Shown: in pieces, positions 53,650 through 64,000 of the stretch | Position numbering within the stretch: the first letter of the stretch is position 1 | Layout of the letters: every line of letters starts with the position of its first letter | Assembly (NCBI GenBank): GCA_033558025.1 | Contig: JAUCEF010000014.1 | Coordinates: forward strand, 1-64,000 | Length of the DNA: 64,000 bases | DNA from: Phytophthora sp. 'mugwort' | Lineage: Eukaryota > Oomycota > Peronosporomycetes > Peronosporales > Peronosporaceae | Direction: 5' to 3' | Notes under the pieces: generated by a model | What the model saw: the letters and a program-made list of their open reading frames with translations, nothing else | The model's database searches: none | Told to the model about the DNA's origin: nothing | Made by a program: the position numbers and the translations under genes

Positions 53650-53996
53650 CAGCTAAGCCTCAACTGACGACTCCAGCATTTCCTCGGTTTCGTCACCAAG
53701 AAGACTACAATTTGGTCAGCAACGATGAAGATCACGACGAATCCGCCGACGGAAACAACATGTTCGACGTCGGTGATAGTCCCAAGGCAGCCACAGACGA
53801 TGAGATAGGGTCTGGCGCAGTCGACTATGGGTCAGGTTCCAACGAGCTCAAGCCCGACAGCAACGATGCTGACCTGTCCAAGTCGACTTTGACGTCCAAG
53901 CAGCGGGACTCTTCTCCAATCTGGTCCTTCACCCAGTACATGCGCACCAACTCACCAACCTGCATCAGTCCTGTCACCAGATCTCGTAGCAAATAG
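53650..53996 (+). CDS. Acidic hypothetical ORF
   Basis: The frame is open before 53712 and ends at 53996. It is Asp/Ser/Asn-rich (SNDEDHDESADGN) and ends in a WSFTQYMRTNSP segment. No family recognised, and its start is uncertain; it may be the N-terminal region of an unrecognised mobile element. Confidence 0.3.
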
Positions 53997-53999
53997 TCA

Positions 54000-56430
54000 G
54001 GGTTAATTTCATCACCAGCTTCCAAATGCTGATAATAAACTCCCATATGATGGACGCTGCCTCCATATCGTCTCTCACTTCGTCAAACTTGAAGGTAGAC
54101 CGCAAATCCACCTATAGTGACAATGCTAACGCACAAATACGACATGTATTTAAGTGTGGCACGATGACTTTGAGTGTGGGGCGTCGAATCTGAGCCACCT
54201 CGGTAAACGAGTCGTCATGCACCGTACCCCCAAGGCCACTGAGGTGCGCAAGAAGACACGCGAAGACGTTCTTGTTGAGGAGGAAGAAGAAAGCAAATGA
54301 ACCTACACATTACGGTTCTTTGATGTGCTGGCTAATATATTTTATTGACGGTTATCTTGATTGCTTTGCATGTTATGAGGTTTGTTCCGATTATAACCAC
54401 GCTTGCTGGACATTTTGCCATCCGATCCCAGTCACGTTGGATGCATAAGCTCTACCTTTATCCTTCGAAGTCAACCATATGTCAGTTACGCCGTAAGTGT
54501 TACGACGTAGAAATCTGAAACCTCTATTAACTTATAGCTTCATCCTGATGATTAGCCGATTGGAAAGACGTTATAATACAAACTTCTGATTAACTTAAGT
54601 AGTAAGTTACACGTGAAATAAAATGTTTCGGGTCCGGATTTTGCGGTAAGCAAGGGGTTAATGAATCTATCACACGACAGATTACTTTAAAACGGAGGGT
54701 TTTATATGTGTTCATAATAGGGCAGTACAGTGTTATTTAGGACAACACGTGCCACTCTGTCGATGAGACCGCGGTCACATTCCTGTCACTATCAACCCTG
54801 GTCTAATTAGTAGGTCCCATAGATTGATACTTAATTAAGTATTAGAGAAGAAGAGGTAATCTGCTACAAATATCATGTCAGCTGGGTGCTGTAACATTAT
54901 GTGGTACTAAGTATTGGCGCAGGACAAGGTTTTGCAGTAAAAGGTCCAGAAACTGGGCGAAAGACGGTACGGGTACCACTTCCAAAAGAGCGTCGTTGCC
55001 ATCCCTGGTGCATGATGCAGTTAGGAGGGTTTTTGTATGGCCCTCCTCCTGAAGTTGTTTTGGCAAAAAAGGCACAATAACGTGTTGGTCCTGAAAATAA
55101 CCCCAACTATGCAGACGCATCGACAATGTGACATCACATGGAGCCCCATACCCATCCAGCCCTCTCGGTTGACCTGTGTTCGTCAATATTACATGTAATG
55201 AAGCTGGTCGATACCGTTCGCCAGGCAGGACCAGCAGTTTGTACTGTGCGCTTCAACAACTCCGCAAATTAGTAAGGTTGCTAGCGAGATTTATGTAAGC
55301 GTTCTGATGGGCAGTCAGACAACAGACCTCAATTGCGAAATACCTATTCACAGCCACATCGGATAAATGTGCGATGTACGGAGCGGCGTGGCAGGGATGA
55401 GACAAGACCAGCTGTGGGGGTTTAAGACAATTCGCAGTCGTAGCAGAAGGTTTTTGCATATTATGGAACAACGTTCGCGTTACGTTTGCAGTTCGAAGAA
55501 CTGTCGCCGGGGAAGGTTTTCGGATGTCATAGAACAACATTCGCGATTCATTTCACAGCTGCTACCATTCACAACCACTACAACAGCGGTTGTCATTCGA
55601 CATGCAACTGAATGAACCACAGAACGATGGGCAGACCGATTATATGTGTCAAATATTTGTTGAAACTACAACCATATCGTTCAAAGTCAAATTCGTTCGT
55701 GATTCTTCCGTCTACTGATCGACGTAAATCATAGGCAGAACAATAAATAAATAAATGGTCCGCTTGAGCACATCAACTGCCCCCGTTAGTCTACGCTAAA
55801 GGTGTAAGCACCCAACGCCTCCAAATGAATGGTAACAAGAACCACACAAGGATGGCCCGCTCAGTCTTGTCGCAGTTCTGGATGCCGTACCTAGTCGACT
55901 CGTCCGGAGTTTTGAGGTCGATCGCCTACACCAGGATGCGTGCGGCCTTCTTCGCGCGAAGACCTGACGCTACATTTCGTTTCTCGCGTCGTATCAGACT
56001 ATGCTTTCGCGACCTTAACCTTTCACTGCGGATTGGCACATGATCCAAGCCCCCCCCCCCCCCCCCCCCAGCTGCATTAAAGAAGAAGCTCGCCTTCCAC
56101 ATTTTTCTGCTAGTGCACGGCACTCGATTCAGCAATACATATCACTTTAACTTGAACAAAGAGGTCAACTTTCAATAGTTTATTCCATTTCGTTTTATTC
56201 ATAGTAGTATGAATGGTCGCACATTTTCAGTATATCCGTCGAGGCTGGTACAGCTTTCTCGCTGACATGAGATGCGGACTTGAAGAGCCTTAACGCCCTT
56301 GTGGGGACTTGCGGGGGTAGACCCGCGCAGGTATTCCTGCGCCGCACACGGGATCCGAGGTTGAGCTTGTTGCAGTCGATCTTGTGGGTCCGTAGATATA
56401 CGGGATCCGGAGGAAAACGTTTGTTATAGG
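54000..56430. other. Long AT-rich stretch without recognised genes
   Basis: Small features only: a direct duplication of about 66 bp starting AAGGTTTTTGCAT (55448) and AAGGTTTTCGGAT (55514); a poly(C) run at 56050-56070; and a perfect hairpin GCGCAGG-TATT-CCTGCGC at 56325-56342. Short ORFs are not supported. Confidence 0.4.
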
Positions 56431-56439
56431 TAAACCGCT

Positions 56440-59066
56440 GCGCAGGTCAAATGTGGGTCGACACTTTTTAGGTCAAAAATGGGTCAAAATAGGTCGACCA
56501 TTTTAGGATCAACGTTGGATCATATTTTATCACGATCGAGAGGTGTGTATACTCGGTAAATAAAAAGTGGTTAAGCCACAAGTAGTTTGTTCGCTAGACC
56601 TTCGTGCGTTTGCAGACGATCGTTTCATCATGCATCGCCAATCGTCAGTTGCTAGATCGTTCGCTAAGTCGTACCGTGGCATCGCAGGCGCAGTGTCGCC
56701 ACCCATGCTGTTGGTCGTATTGTGTCAAAGTGATCACTTTGAAATGTACCAAACCCCAAGAACACAAACGATCCCATCACTACCAAGCGCAACGAAAATC
56801 GACTACGTCTCCGACGAGCGATGTCGAACTCGTTCCAGCTCGACGGATCTGACCTAAGCGACGCGCCGTCGGACGAAACGATCATCCTGCCTGGCCAATC
56901 AACAAGCTCGGAATTCAAGAAAATGATGGTCGCCAAATTGAAGTGCCTTTGCTGACCGAAAATACTCATTCAACTGATCCCCCCGTCGCAACTTTGGGAA
57001 CGACGAGTACTCATTTTCGCGGCTACGCCTACGTTCACACCATATTACCGATTAAGTCGCTCGTTATCGATACAGCACATACCGGCGCATACAATGCAAG
57101 GCAAAATTGTACACGAGCAGCCTGAGCGCCGTGGAGGCTGGGACTCATATGCTCAATTGTGTTCTTGAGATCCGACTGGATCATCTGCTATTACCGAACG
57201 GAAGGACCAAATGTTGTTGGTGGGATGTAATTGTGTCCGGGATGTCAAGCTGACTGCCGCTCAAGTATGGCGCATCGTTCGGGACCAATTCTACGCAATG
57301 ACAACGAAATAGTTCGGGGCCGCGACGAAAAAGCAAGTTTTGGGTCGACCACATTGGACAAGTGCGATAATCTTTGCCCGGCAGGTTTTTGGCCGCCTGG
57401 ACCGCGACCACTATGTGACGCAAAGAGAGAACCGGAATGAAGTTCTTCCAGCTTCATGACACTTAGTACGACGAAGAAGTGCAACATCGCCTGATTGGGT
57501 AGGCTCACCCACAGCTGATGGCTCGCTTGAAACAGTGCCAGAATTCCATCTTCGTCGATGAAACGTACCGATGTGTGCCGGCTCCTTTTTACCAATTGGT
57601 AATTGTGATGATTAACGATTTCATTTCGGAGCTCTATTTGCCCATTTGGTACATACTAACGACTGGGAAACTGCTTAAGAGTAGGACCAGTTGTTCTATA
57701 CTACATTGCGTTAAAGAGGGAACTGGCCCAAGTAAACGTTGTGTGTAAATTTGAGTTTGCGATTATTAAAGTTGTTCAGAGACAACTTCCCGAATCGAGG
57801 GTTTTGGGATGTCTGTTCTACTTCAAGCAAGCTTTACGACGCAAGATGTTGAAATTGAAGATCACGGAACTTGAAGTTCAATTGGCCATGCCGAAGGCTG
57901 CATCGACAGACTCACAAGAATTCGGCGCATGGATATAACTCTTCGGGGCGTCAGTGATGTTCGAACCATAATTAAGCGGACTGCCGTGGAACAGGGATCA
58001 GCTACGCCAGAGACAACTGGAAGAAATTCTGGAAATAATTCGCGAAAAGCTGGACCCACAAGTTTAATCCTGAGTGGTGACTATTAACAGCGTGCACGAT
58101 GACAACGTCTATCGGACAAATAACCCGCTTGAGCGCTATAACCGCGTCCCTAATTCGTGTTTGTCAGCGGCGCACACCCAGATATTATTCGCTTCATCAG
58201 TGTCGTCGAGGAGCAAAGCCGCGAAAACGCCTCCCCTTTAGCTGTTAAATTACATTCGCAACGCAGAGCTCGCGTCCCCAATTCATGTTGACACCTAGCA
58301 CGCCAAAAAAAATTATTCAGGTTTGGAGTTGGAAATTGAATCTGACTCTGATTTAGAAGTGAATGGATCCGACTCTGACGGCTCTGACTCAGATGATGAT
58401 TCAATCAGTCCATGTCTCTAGAATACTAGGACGCTAAGTTGCTACTCAGATTACAATCATTTTCGTTAAGTAGTCAAAACCTTTTCCTTGTGCCCAATTC
58501 ACAAAATATAATTCTCACAAAAATGTTTCGGTCTCGCCTTTTGTGTAGTTGCAAAATGACACGATTTCAGTATTCCTAAAATGTGTTTACTAAATTGGTA
58601 AAATCATATGATTTTGTCATTCGAGAACGTTTGTGGCCAGGAAATAGTCCCATTTTGCCGCTCGCCAAGCGACTTAGCGACCAAATTCTCGCGGTGGGTC
58701 ATTACTCGTGATCCTCCAGTCAACCTGATCCATGGGACTCACTACGAAGAGTGTGCCAAACGACCCCAAATCCTTGGTTATGTCTCAGACCTGAAGGTGG
58801 GCTTCCACACAACACTTACCTCAATCATCGAGCTCCTCTACAGGTGTGTGATCTGAACCCACGCCACCTGATATATACCTGCAGTGAAATTTAACTGCAA
58901 AGCACGTGACAAATGCATGCTCCTGCAGAAATATATTTTCATATTATTTTTTGCTTATGGAGGTATCCCAAACACCCAGATACTAATGTCCCCTAATGGC
59001 CAATTTCTGGTCAAGTTTGATCCCGATTTGACCCATAAAGCCAGTTTACCCAAATTTGACGTGCGC
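56440..59066 (+). mobile_element. Mutator-like element with about 75-bp imperfect TIRs
   Basis: The left end GCGCAGGTCAAATGTGGGTC and the inverted right end (GCGCACGTCAAATTTGGGTA) start similarly and remain alignable for about 75 bp, both with repeated GGGTCAA motifs. A broken MULE transposase lies between them. Element length 2.6 kb. A target duplication was not resolved. Confidence 0.72.
56821..58420 (+). pseudogene. Mutator-like transposase, oomycete type
   Basis: ATG at 56821 starts MSNSFQLDGSDLSDAPSDE. A FLYWCH-like region (RGYAYVHTI) follows in another frame near 57020. The core reads SIFVDETYRCVPAPFYQLVI (first Asp, about 57553), LPIWYILTTGK, VCKFEFAIIKVVQRQ (about 57740) and GCLFYFKQALRRKM. 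The VCKFEFA block normally has Asp where Lys stands, so a catalytic residue is lost. The C-terminus (NNPLERYNRVPNS and an acidic Ser/Asp tail, 58335-58420) is in further frames. At least six stops or shifts. Confidence 0.78.
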
Positions 59067-59069
59067 ACA

Positions 59070-59645
59070 GGTTGACCCATAAAGAATCACTCCATCCGGA
59101 GTAGTTCCTTGTATGAGGTCATCCTTGTTCCTTTATGTCCCTTGCGCTTCCAATAGCGGGATCTTTGAGGGATTGAGAAACTGAAGTGCGACGCGATCTG
59201 GCCAAAGCTATCCAAAGCCACCACGTATGCAGTAAGATCGCCAAAACGACTTGATATAACTATGCGGTCAATAATAATCCCCTATACTACAGCAACGGAC
59301 AGAATGCAACTGCCGCTTAGTTAATTGCCACTCCTCTCGATTAGCGCATAAAACGGCGAGCGGAATCAAAATTAGTCAATCCGCTTTGCATGTTTATTTA
59401 TATTTTACCATCGACACATGGACTTTGGAATTAATGCAGTGGCTGTCAGTCGGTAAAATGGAGGCAGCTAATACCGCCGAAGAGCCTCCGGACAAAGCAG
59501 CCCCCCCCCGGCGATCCCTCTGGATGCATAAACGCCCACATTTCTACAGGTAAAAAATATCGCAATCATTACAGTACATATCTCTATTAACGCGAAAATT
59601 TGCAATTGGGTTTTCAAGATCCAGCACGCATATTTTTGCATGTAA
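59070..59645. other. Unassigned stretch
   Basis: AT-rich with a C8 run at 59501. No recognisable coding or paired repeat sequence. Confidence 0.3.
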
Positions 59646-59649
59646 AAAG

Positions 59650-60860
59650 CATCGTTACAGCATGAAGAAGAGAACAGTTATTCGCGCAACAGAAGGAATG
59701 AGCGAGCGAGAGGCAGCCAGGACACAAGGAACTCGAGATGGACGCTCAACGACTGGCGAAGGTCTGCAAACGACATTTTTCGGCTACACAGGGAGCGAAA
59801 AGATGCTATCCTGCACCCCTGGACGACGTGAAATGGTGCCTTTGGTATCGATCTGGTAACATTTATGAAAGAGACCCGTAGCGACAGTGAATTTTTAACA
59901 ACCAAGAAATTTGTGCGTGACGTCTATCCGGAGTGGTTAGAGCGTTATATTTAGGGTAAAAAGGACACGGCCACCGCGAACGAATCTCTGCTTCGACTAC
60001 ATCGGCGCTTTGCATATCGCCACGGCATCATGCAGCGAACGCCCAGTGGCCTAAAGGGTATATTGCTGTAATATTTCTGATGTAATGTAAAAAGTAAGCT
60101 CTTTACTGTGAAATGTGCTCTTGCGCTGTACAGGAAAAGCTTTCCGACCTAATTGCCATTCGAGATCAGTTTGCCCCCCCCCCCCCCCCCCCGCCAAAAA
60201 AAATGCTATCAGAGAGGGGAAGTCTGCTTCAATTACGGCGGAGCGGAATCATTCAGCAGCTAAGCTGACCGCGGTCTGCACAATATGTGCAGACGGTCGA
60301 GAACTACCTACTGTTTATTGTTCGTGGTGAACCGGGAGGCACAATTGAACTTAACGAACTTCAACCTATCCGAGTGGTGCGTATACATGCTTGTCGGACG
60401 TATAATTTTTATCTATTTTTTTACTTATCTTATCTCAGGGCATGCATATCAAAGGAAGACCTGAACGGATTTTCGCATATGATCATTTTACCTGCGCGCG
60501 TTGCTTTACTGGCACATATCCCAGCCCTCAGTCCTTCTAGTCGATATTATCGAGTGTCACGTATCTGAGGAGTCCGAAGATATTGTGAATGATTAGCTTC
60601 TAAACTATTCTTCAGCCACTGGCCAAGAACTCGACACCCGTATACCCGCCTTTGGATGTTGGTGTCATGGTCCCTTTGAAAGTCAAGCTGAAGCCACTCT
60701 GGATGATTGAGAGGCCACACCACTTCGGGCTGGAGACAAAAGAGTGAAGAAGACCGCATAGCAAAGTGCTTGGAGACGATCAAGCGAACGACCAGGCGTC
60801 GAACTTAATTGAGCCAGAGACCATCATCCTTTCGTTTAACAAAGCGCTTCTTACTAATTC
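59650..60860 (+). pseudogene. pogo-like DDE transposase relic with poly(C) interruption
   Basis: An N-terminal part at about 59855-60060 reads FMKETRSDSEFLTTKKF and NESLLRLHRRFAYRHG, typical of oomycete pogo-like proteins. The region of the first catalytic Asp is replaced by a poly(C) run (60173-60192). FIVRGEPGGTIE (about 60320) and LVDIIECH (second Asp, about 60545) follow, then PLDVGVMVPLK (third Asp, about 60650) in another frame, with a tail ending near 60855. Strongly decayed. Confidence 0.7.
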
Positions 60861-60864
60861 TTAG

Positions 60865-61290
60865 CAGATTACAGCTGCCTCCTAATTTTGCCTCGGATAG
60901 TGTGTAACTTCTGGGTAAATTCAAATCATCTGAAAATCAAAACGACACATGATATTGCCAATGGGTTCAACTAGAGCTGGCATCTGGATTCTGTCCGTTG
61001 CTGTATAGACAAGGAAGTCTTCCAAAACAAATTTGGTTCTGATTTATGTTTCGCCTTCATCCTATCCTCTTCCTTATCTTTCCATCCGGCTCGGCACCCT
61101 TCCCACCACTGGTTTCATACGATGCTTGAGCATACTGATCCTAAACTAGGATCGATGCCGTGAACTGTCGGATCCGGCAACAGCCGGATCCGCTGAATAT
61201 AGGATCCGCCCAAAATGGAGTGCCTACACCCAATAAGATCTGGTCCTGTCCCTGATCTGGGATCATGTCCCTAATCGCTCAAGCTTGGTG
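60865..61290. other. GGATCC-rich spacer with small hairpin
   Basis: CGGATCCGGC-AACA-GCCGGATCCG (61169-61192) is a perfect 10-bp hairpin. Several more GGATCC motifs follow. It lies downstream of the gypsy integrase on the minus strand and may be LTR or 3' UTR sequence. Confidence 0.4.
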
Positions 61291-61294
61291 ACGT

Positions 61295-63120
61295 CTAACG
61301 ACATCCACAACCTTCAACCATCGTCACCCATCCCCAACGGCCGGACCACTTCCACCTGGATTCAGTCAATGTGACGGATCTACATCCATCTCTAAGAGAT
61401 CTGCCAGATGTCATAATTGACTGCGATCGTGGATCGTGGCGATCAGCGGCGCAACCATTTCCGCACAGATCCCGGGGTGGATCAGGCCCTAGCTGTTCTC
61501 CAACACGTTGGAGAATATTGATCCGCCTTGAAGGCGCTTGACGGGCAAATCCTTGTCTGAAAAATCTTCTTTCTGTGGGATCCAATGAAAACAGGTATAA
61601 CCTTCCACTTGTTTGTCTAATGGAATATGCATACTCCCATCCTTCATTAAATGTCTGGCCATTCGGCACACGTTTCTGTTGCTGCATCCGCTATGACGAC
61701 CAAGTCGTCACGCGGGTAGCCCTCCTCCTCCTTGTTTTCAACCTCGTTACATTGTCTTCTACTAGTCCATCATGCTGGCGACCAACTCGACAGCATGGGT
61801 CCACCACACTAACCATCCTCATGTGACTGCCTCATCTGAAATCGGTTCTTCTTTGCTCGATCCTGCAGGAACACCTGAATCAGTGCTCCACAGTTCGATC
61901 CGTCTTGTTCACCCAAGTTGGATCTGCGTTAGCCCTTCCGGAACACCTTGAACTCTCGCAATGCTCTCCCATAGCGTAACATCACCCGGTTCTAACCTCA
62001 ACAGTCTTCTCACGTCGTATTCTTCCTTGCCCAGATCGCGATCCCATATATCTTCGGACAGCAAAGTATGTCAAAGTCGAGGCGTTCCGTCTCATTGACG
62101 GCTCGATCGTTGGCCGATCAGGAACTGCTTCAACTTTAAGAGGTGCACAACCGGAAACAGCCGGTAGTCAGTACGGATAGTCTCCAAGCGAATCGCACTC
62201 GCTTACCATCTCAGACACCCGGAAGGGGCAATGCCACATGTGGGTCAGCTTCCGAGCATATCCTTCCTTGATGCGATCAAATTTAACAACATACGGATCC
62301 GGTATCAATTGAATGAGGAGTCGTGTTTTTCATTGTGTCATTCGACCCGTATTGAGATCGCTTCCTCAGGTCGGGTATTGACATCAGATCGAACTTCTGG
62401 TAGAGCCGCTGGATACGACACCTCCATCATCGGAGATTCACGTCGTCGAGTACTGTCTACTGGTAGCGCCGCTTCCACCGTAGTTCTTGGATCCATCCAT
62501 GAATCAGATAGAAAGACGTATCACACCGGGTCTCATAGTGAGTTGTGTTAAGTGCGAACGCCAGTCGCTCTGCATACGCGTCACAGGCTCGTTGATCCTC
62601 GTCTTGGACGTACATCTTAAGCGCCCTTGTGATCATTTGAGCCATTCTCGCGATGGTGCCATTTCTTTGGGGGCATATTGGCCATTGGTGCTGACCTAAA
62701 ATCTGATTGAACACACGGAAGAAGTCTGACATAAAGCCAGCCTCCTGGTTGTGCCGGATCACTTCGCTGGCTCCAAACCTCCTAAAAACGCATTCTTCGT
62801 AGGACTCTGCGATGGTTTGAGCGGTAGGTGAGGCACTTGCCTTCGCGACAGCGTATCCCGTGAACATATCCACCCAGATCCAAAGTTAAGTGTTACCTTT
62901 CTTCGACTTTGATAGTGATGGGATGTGATCAATCGCCAGTGTCTGGGACGGATACGCTTCTTGTACGCTGCCAGGCGACTCCTCTCCGATGGTTGACCGC
63001 CCCCTCTCGTCTCACAGTCCATGTACTCTCCAACAAAATAGTTATACAGATCGGAGAAGTTCCAGTAGAAGTGATCCTTTAACGTCATGTTGATCCCTTG
63101 GTGACCACCTTCCAGACTTG
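61295..63120 (-). pseudogene. Gypsy integrase and C-terminal region (minus strand)
   Basis: A zinc-binding segment at 63088-62990 (MTLKDHFYWNFSDLYNYF) precedes the core at 62873-62457. The core starts DMFTGYAVAKAS (first Asp); the second Asp is Asn in VIRHNQEAGFMSD, and the Glu expected in NGTAERM is Ala in NGTIARM. The triad is therefore inactivated at two of three positions. The rest down to 61295 is degraded C-terminal sequence rich in Arg. RT and gag are absent, so this is a truncated copy. Confidence 0.78.
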
Positions 63121-63445
63121 TGTGTTAGTGGTGCATCATATCTGCTTGCAACGTCTATGCCACGATTAAGCGTAACAAACCGTCTTCGTCTGCTTCGGCT
63201 CTTGCCGAGGGCGGATAGTAAAATAACAAATCATTTTCGTTCAACGTGAAGTCAACGGCTAGTAAGCTGCAAGCTTTGGCTTCTCCCTTGATCAGATCCA
63301 GTACCTCTCCGCGCAGGTATGACTTCAGGTGGGTGATTCATACTTATTCGTATTGCGCTTGGAGGATCCGGTCTGTGGCGGGCTACGTAAGAAGAGTAGG
63401 GATGGAGGAGCTTGTTCAGAAGGTGTCAAAAGACGAAGTAAGTTA

Positions 63446-63501
63446 GAGGCTAGCGCATTAGGAAGCTGTCCCAAAGGACAGCCTCCTAATGCGCTAGCCT
63501 C
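63446..63501. repeat. Long hairpin, 26-bp arms
   Basis: GAGGCTAGCGCATTAGGA and onward pairs with its inverted copy ending at 63501 at 25 of 26 positions around a CAAA loop. It may be the foldback end of a mobile element or a transcribed hairpin. Confidence 0.8.
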
Positions 63502-64000
63502 CGGCCCAGAGGCAACTACAGCTTGTGTATGCTGTCCACTATAGTAGACTACAGTAATAACAGATTAGAGAGGTATTAACCATCTCAAGCATCACTGACG
63601 GTAAGAGTGCCAAGTATAAAGAGGAGTACCGTAACAGCCTCCCTGCATCTTAACATACTTTTTACAGCTGATTCATTATTAGGTATTAGAGGTGTCGCGA
63701 TTATTTACGAAGCGACCCCTCAGTGTTGCCATTTCTGCCTACGAATCGCTGGTGCCGATCTTAACCTTTGCCCTACAGCTCCGCTGCTGGTGGAAGGTAG
63801 ACGACAGCGAATACCGATGGCGCGACTCTGGCAGACAGGAATGGTGAGAGACTCGGGTGCGGGGGCAGTCCATCTCGTAGAGGAAAGTAAGCCCTCCAAG
63901 ACCACCAAGGCATCGAGGACAAGAGCGAGAAAAAAGAAAGCGCCACCAGGGCCGCCGCCCGTGCAGTCGAGAAGGCCGTAAAGGCCACGCCAGCTAAGGA
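63502..64000. other. Window end, possible start of another retroelement
   Basis: An ORF at 63607-63981 (124 residues) ends in a Lys/Arg/Pro-rich tail, and an alternative frame encodes a Lys/Ala/Glu-rich coil (EKKESATRAAARAVEKAVK). The sequence before it (63535-63720) resembles LTR or leader DNA. Nothing can be named; the region runs off the window. Confidence 0.25.

Noticed and set aside
1..64000. Secreted RXLR or Crinkler effector genes, tRNA, rRNA and CRISPR arrays
   Set aside because: I looked for signal peptide plus RXLR/EER or LFLAK motifs and for RNA gene or CRISPR structure and saw none that I can support.

Overview
The window starts with about 716 bp of perfect CCCTAAA telomere repeat (TTTAGGG type), so it is a chromosome end followed by 63 kb of subtelomere. 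The telomere type, short introns (49-85 bp), an exact GCTCATTCT oomycete initiator upstream of one gene, and several members of the oomycete family usually labelled 'M96 mating-specific protein' all point to an oomycete (Phytophthora or downy mildew relative). Species cannot be fixed from sequence alone. All family names are from motif recognition, without a database search.

Layout. 1-716 telomere. 717-6089 a cluster of a Penelope-like element (PLE) with a reverse transcriptase but no visible GIY-YIG endonuclease: one full copy (ORF1 plus RT), a solo 5' unit and an internally deleted copy, separated by short telomere-repeat runs. 6090-10235 a decayed plus-strand Ty3/gypsy chromovirus. 10312-15410 minus-strand gypsy pieces (gag-protease, integrase-chromodomain, and an unknown ORF). 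15443-17007 a pogo element with CAGT-starting TIRs and TA duplications. 17530-20282 a relic and an intact two-exon M96-type gene. 20976-21750 a pogo transposase C-terminus ending in a PCNA-binding (PIP-box) motif. 22368-31096 a minus-strand gypsy element whose 3' part (integrase end plus chromodomain, 2.07 kb) is also present inverted inside gag. 31508-33197 a pogo/mariner-like element with TIRs, TA duplications and a 58-bp intron. 35068-33849 a nearly intact pogo-type transposase. 37283-35610 an M96-type pseudogene. 37292-38522 two small TIR elements. 39443-44165 a Mutator-like transposase region followed by a Ulp1/C48 cysteine protease domain. 46760-45097 a second intact M96-type gene between inverted copies of a dispersed repeat. 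48175-49031 a 2OG-dioxygenase-like ORF and a C2H2 finger fragment. 51443-49573 and 56440-59066 two more Mutator-like elements. 59650-60860 a pogo relic. 63120-61295 a gypsy integrase on the minus strand. 63446-63501 a strong hairpin.

Only two ordinary genes look intact (the two M96-type genes); the 2OG-like ORF is possible. Nearly everything else is mobile DNA of at least four superfamilies (PLE, Ty3/gypsy, pogo, MULE). The most interesting system is the telomere-attached PLE: its RT stop codon is itself made by a telomere repeat, its 3' end is therefore telomeric sequence, and its orientation (5' end toward the chromosome tip) is what is expected if RNA ending in CCCTAAA is copied from the G-rich telomere overhang without an endonuclease.
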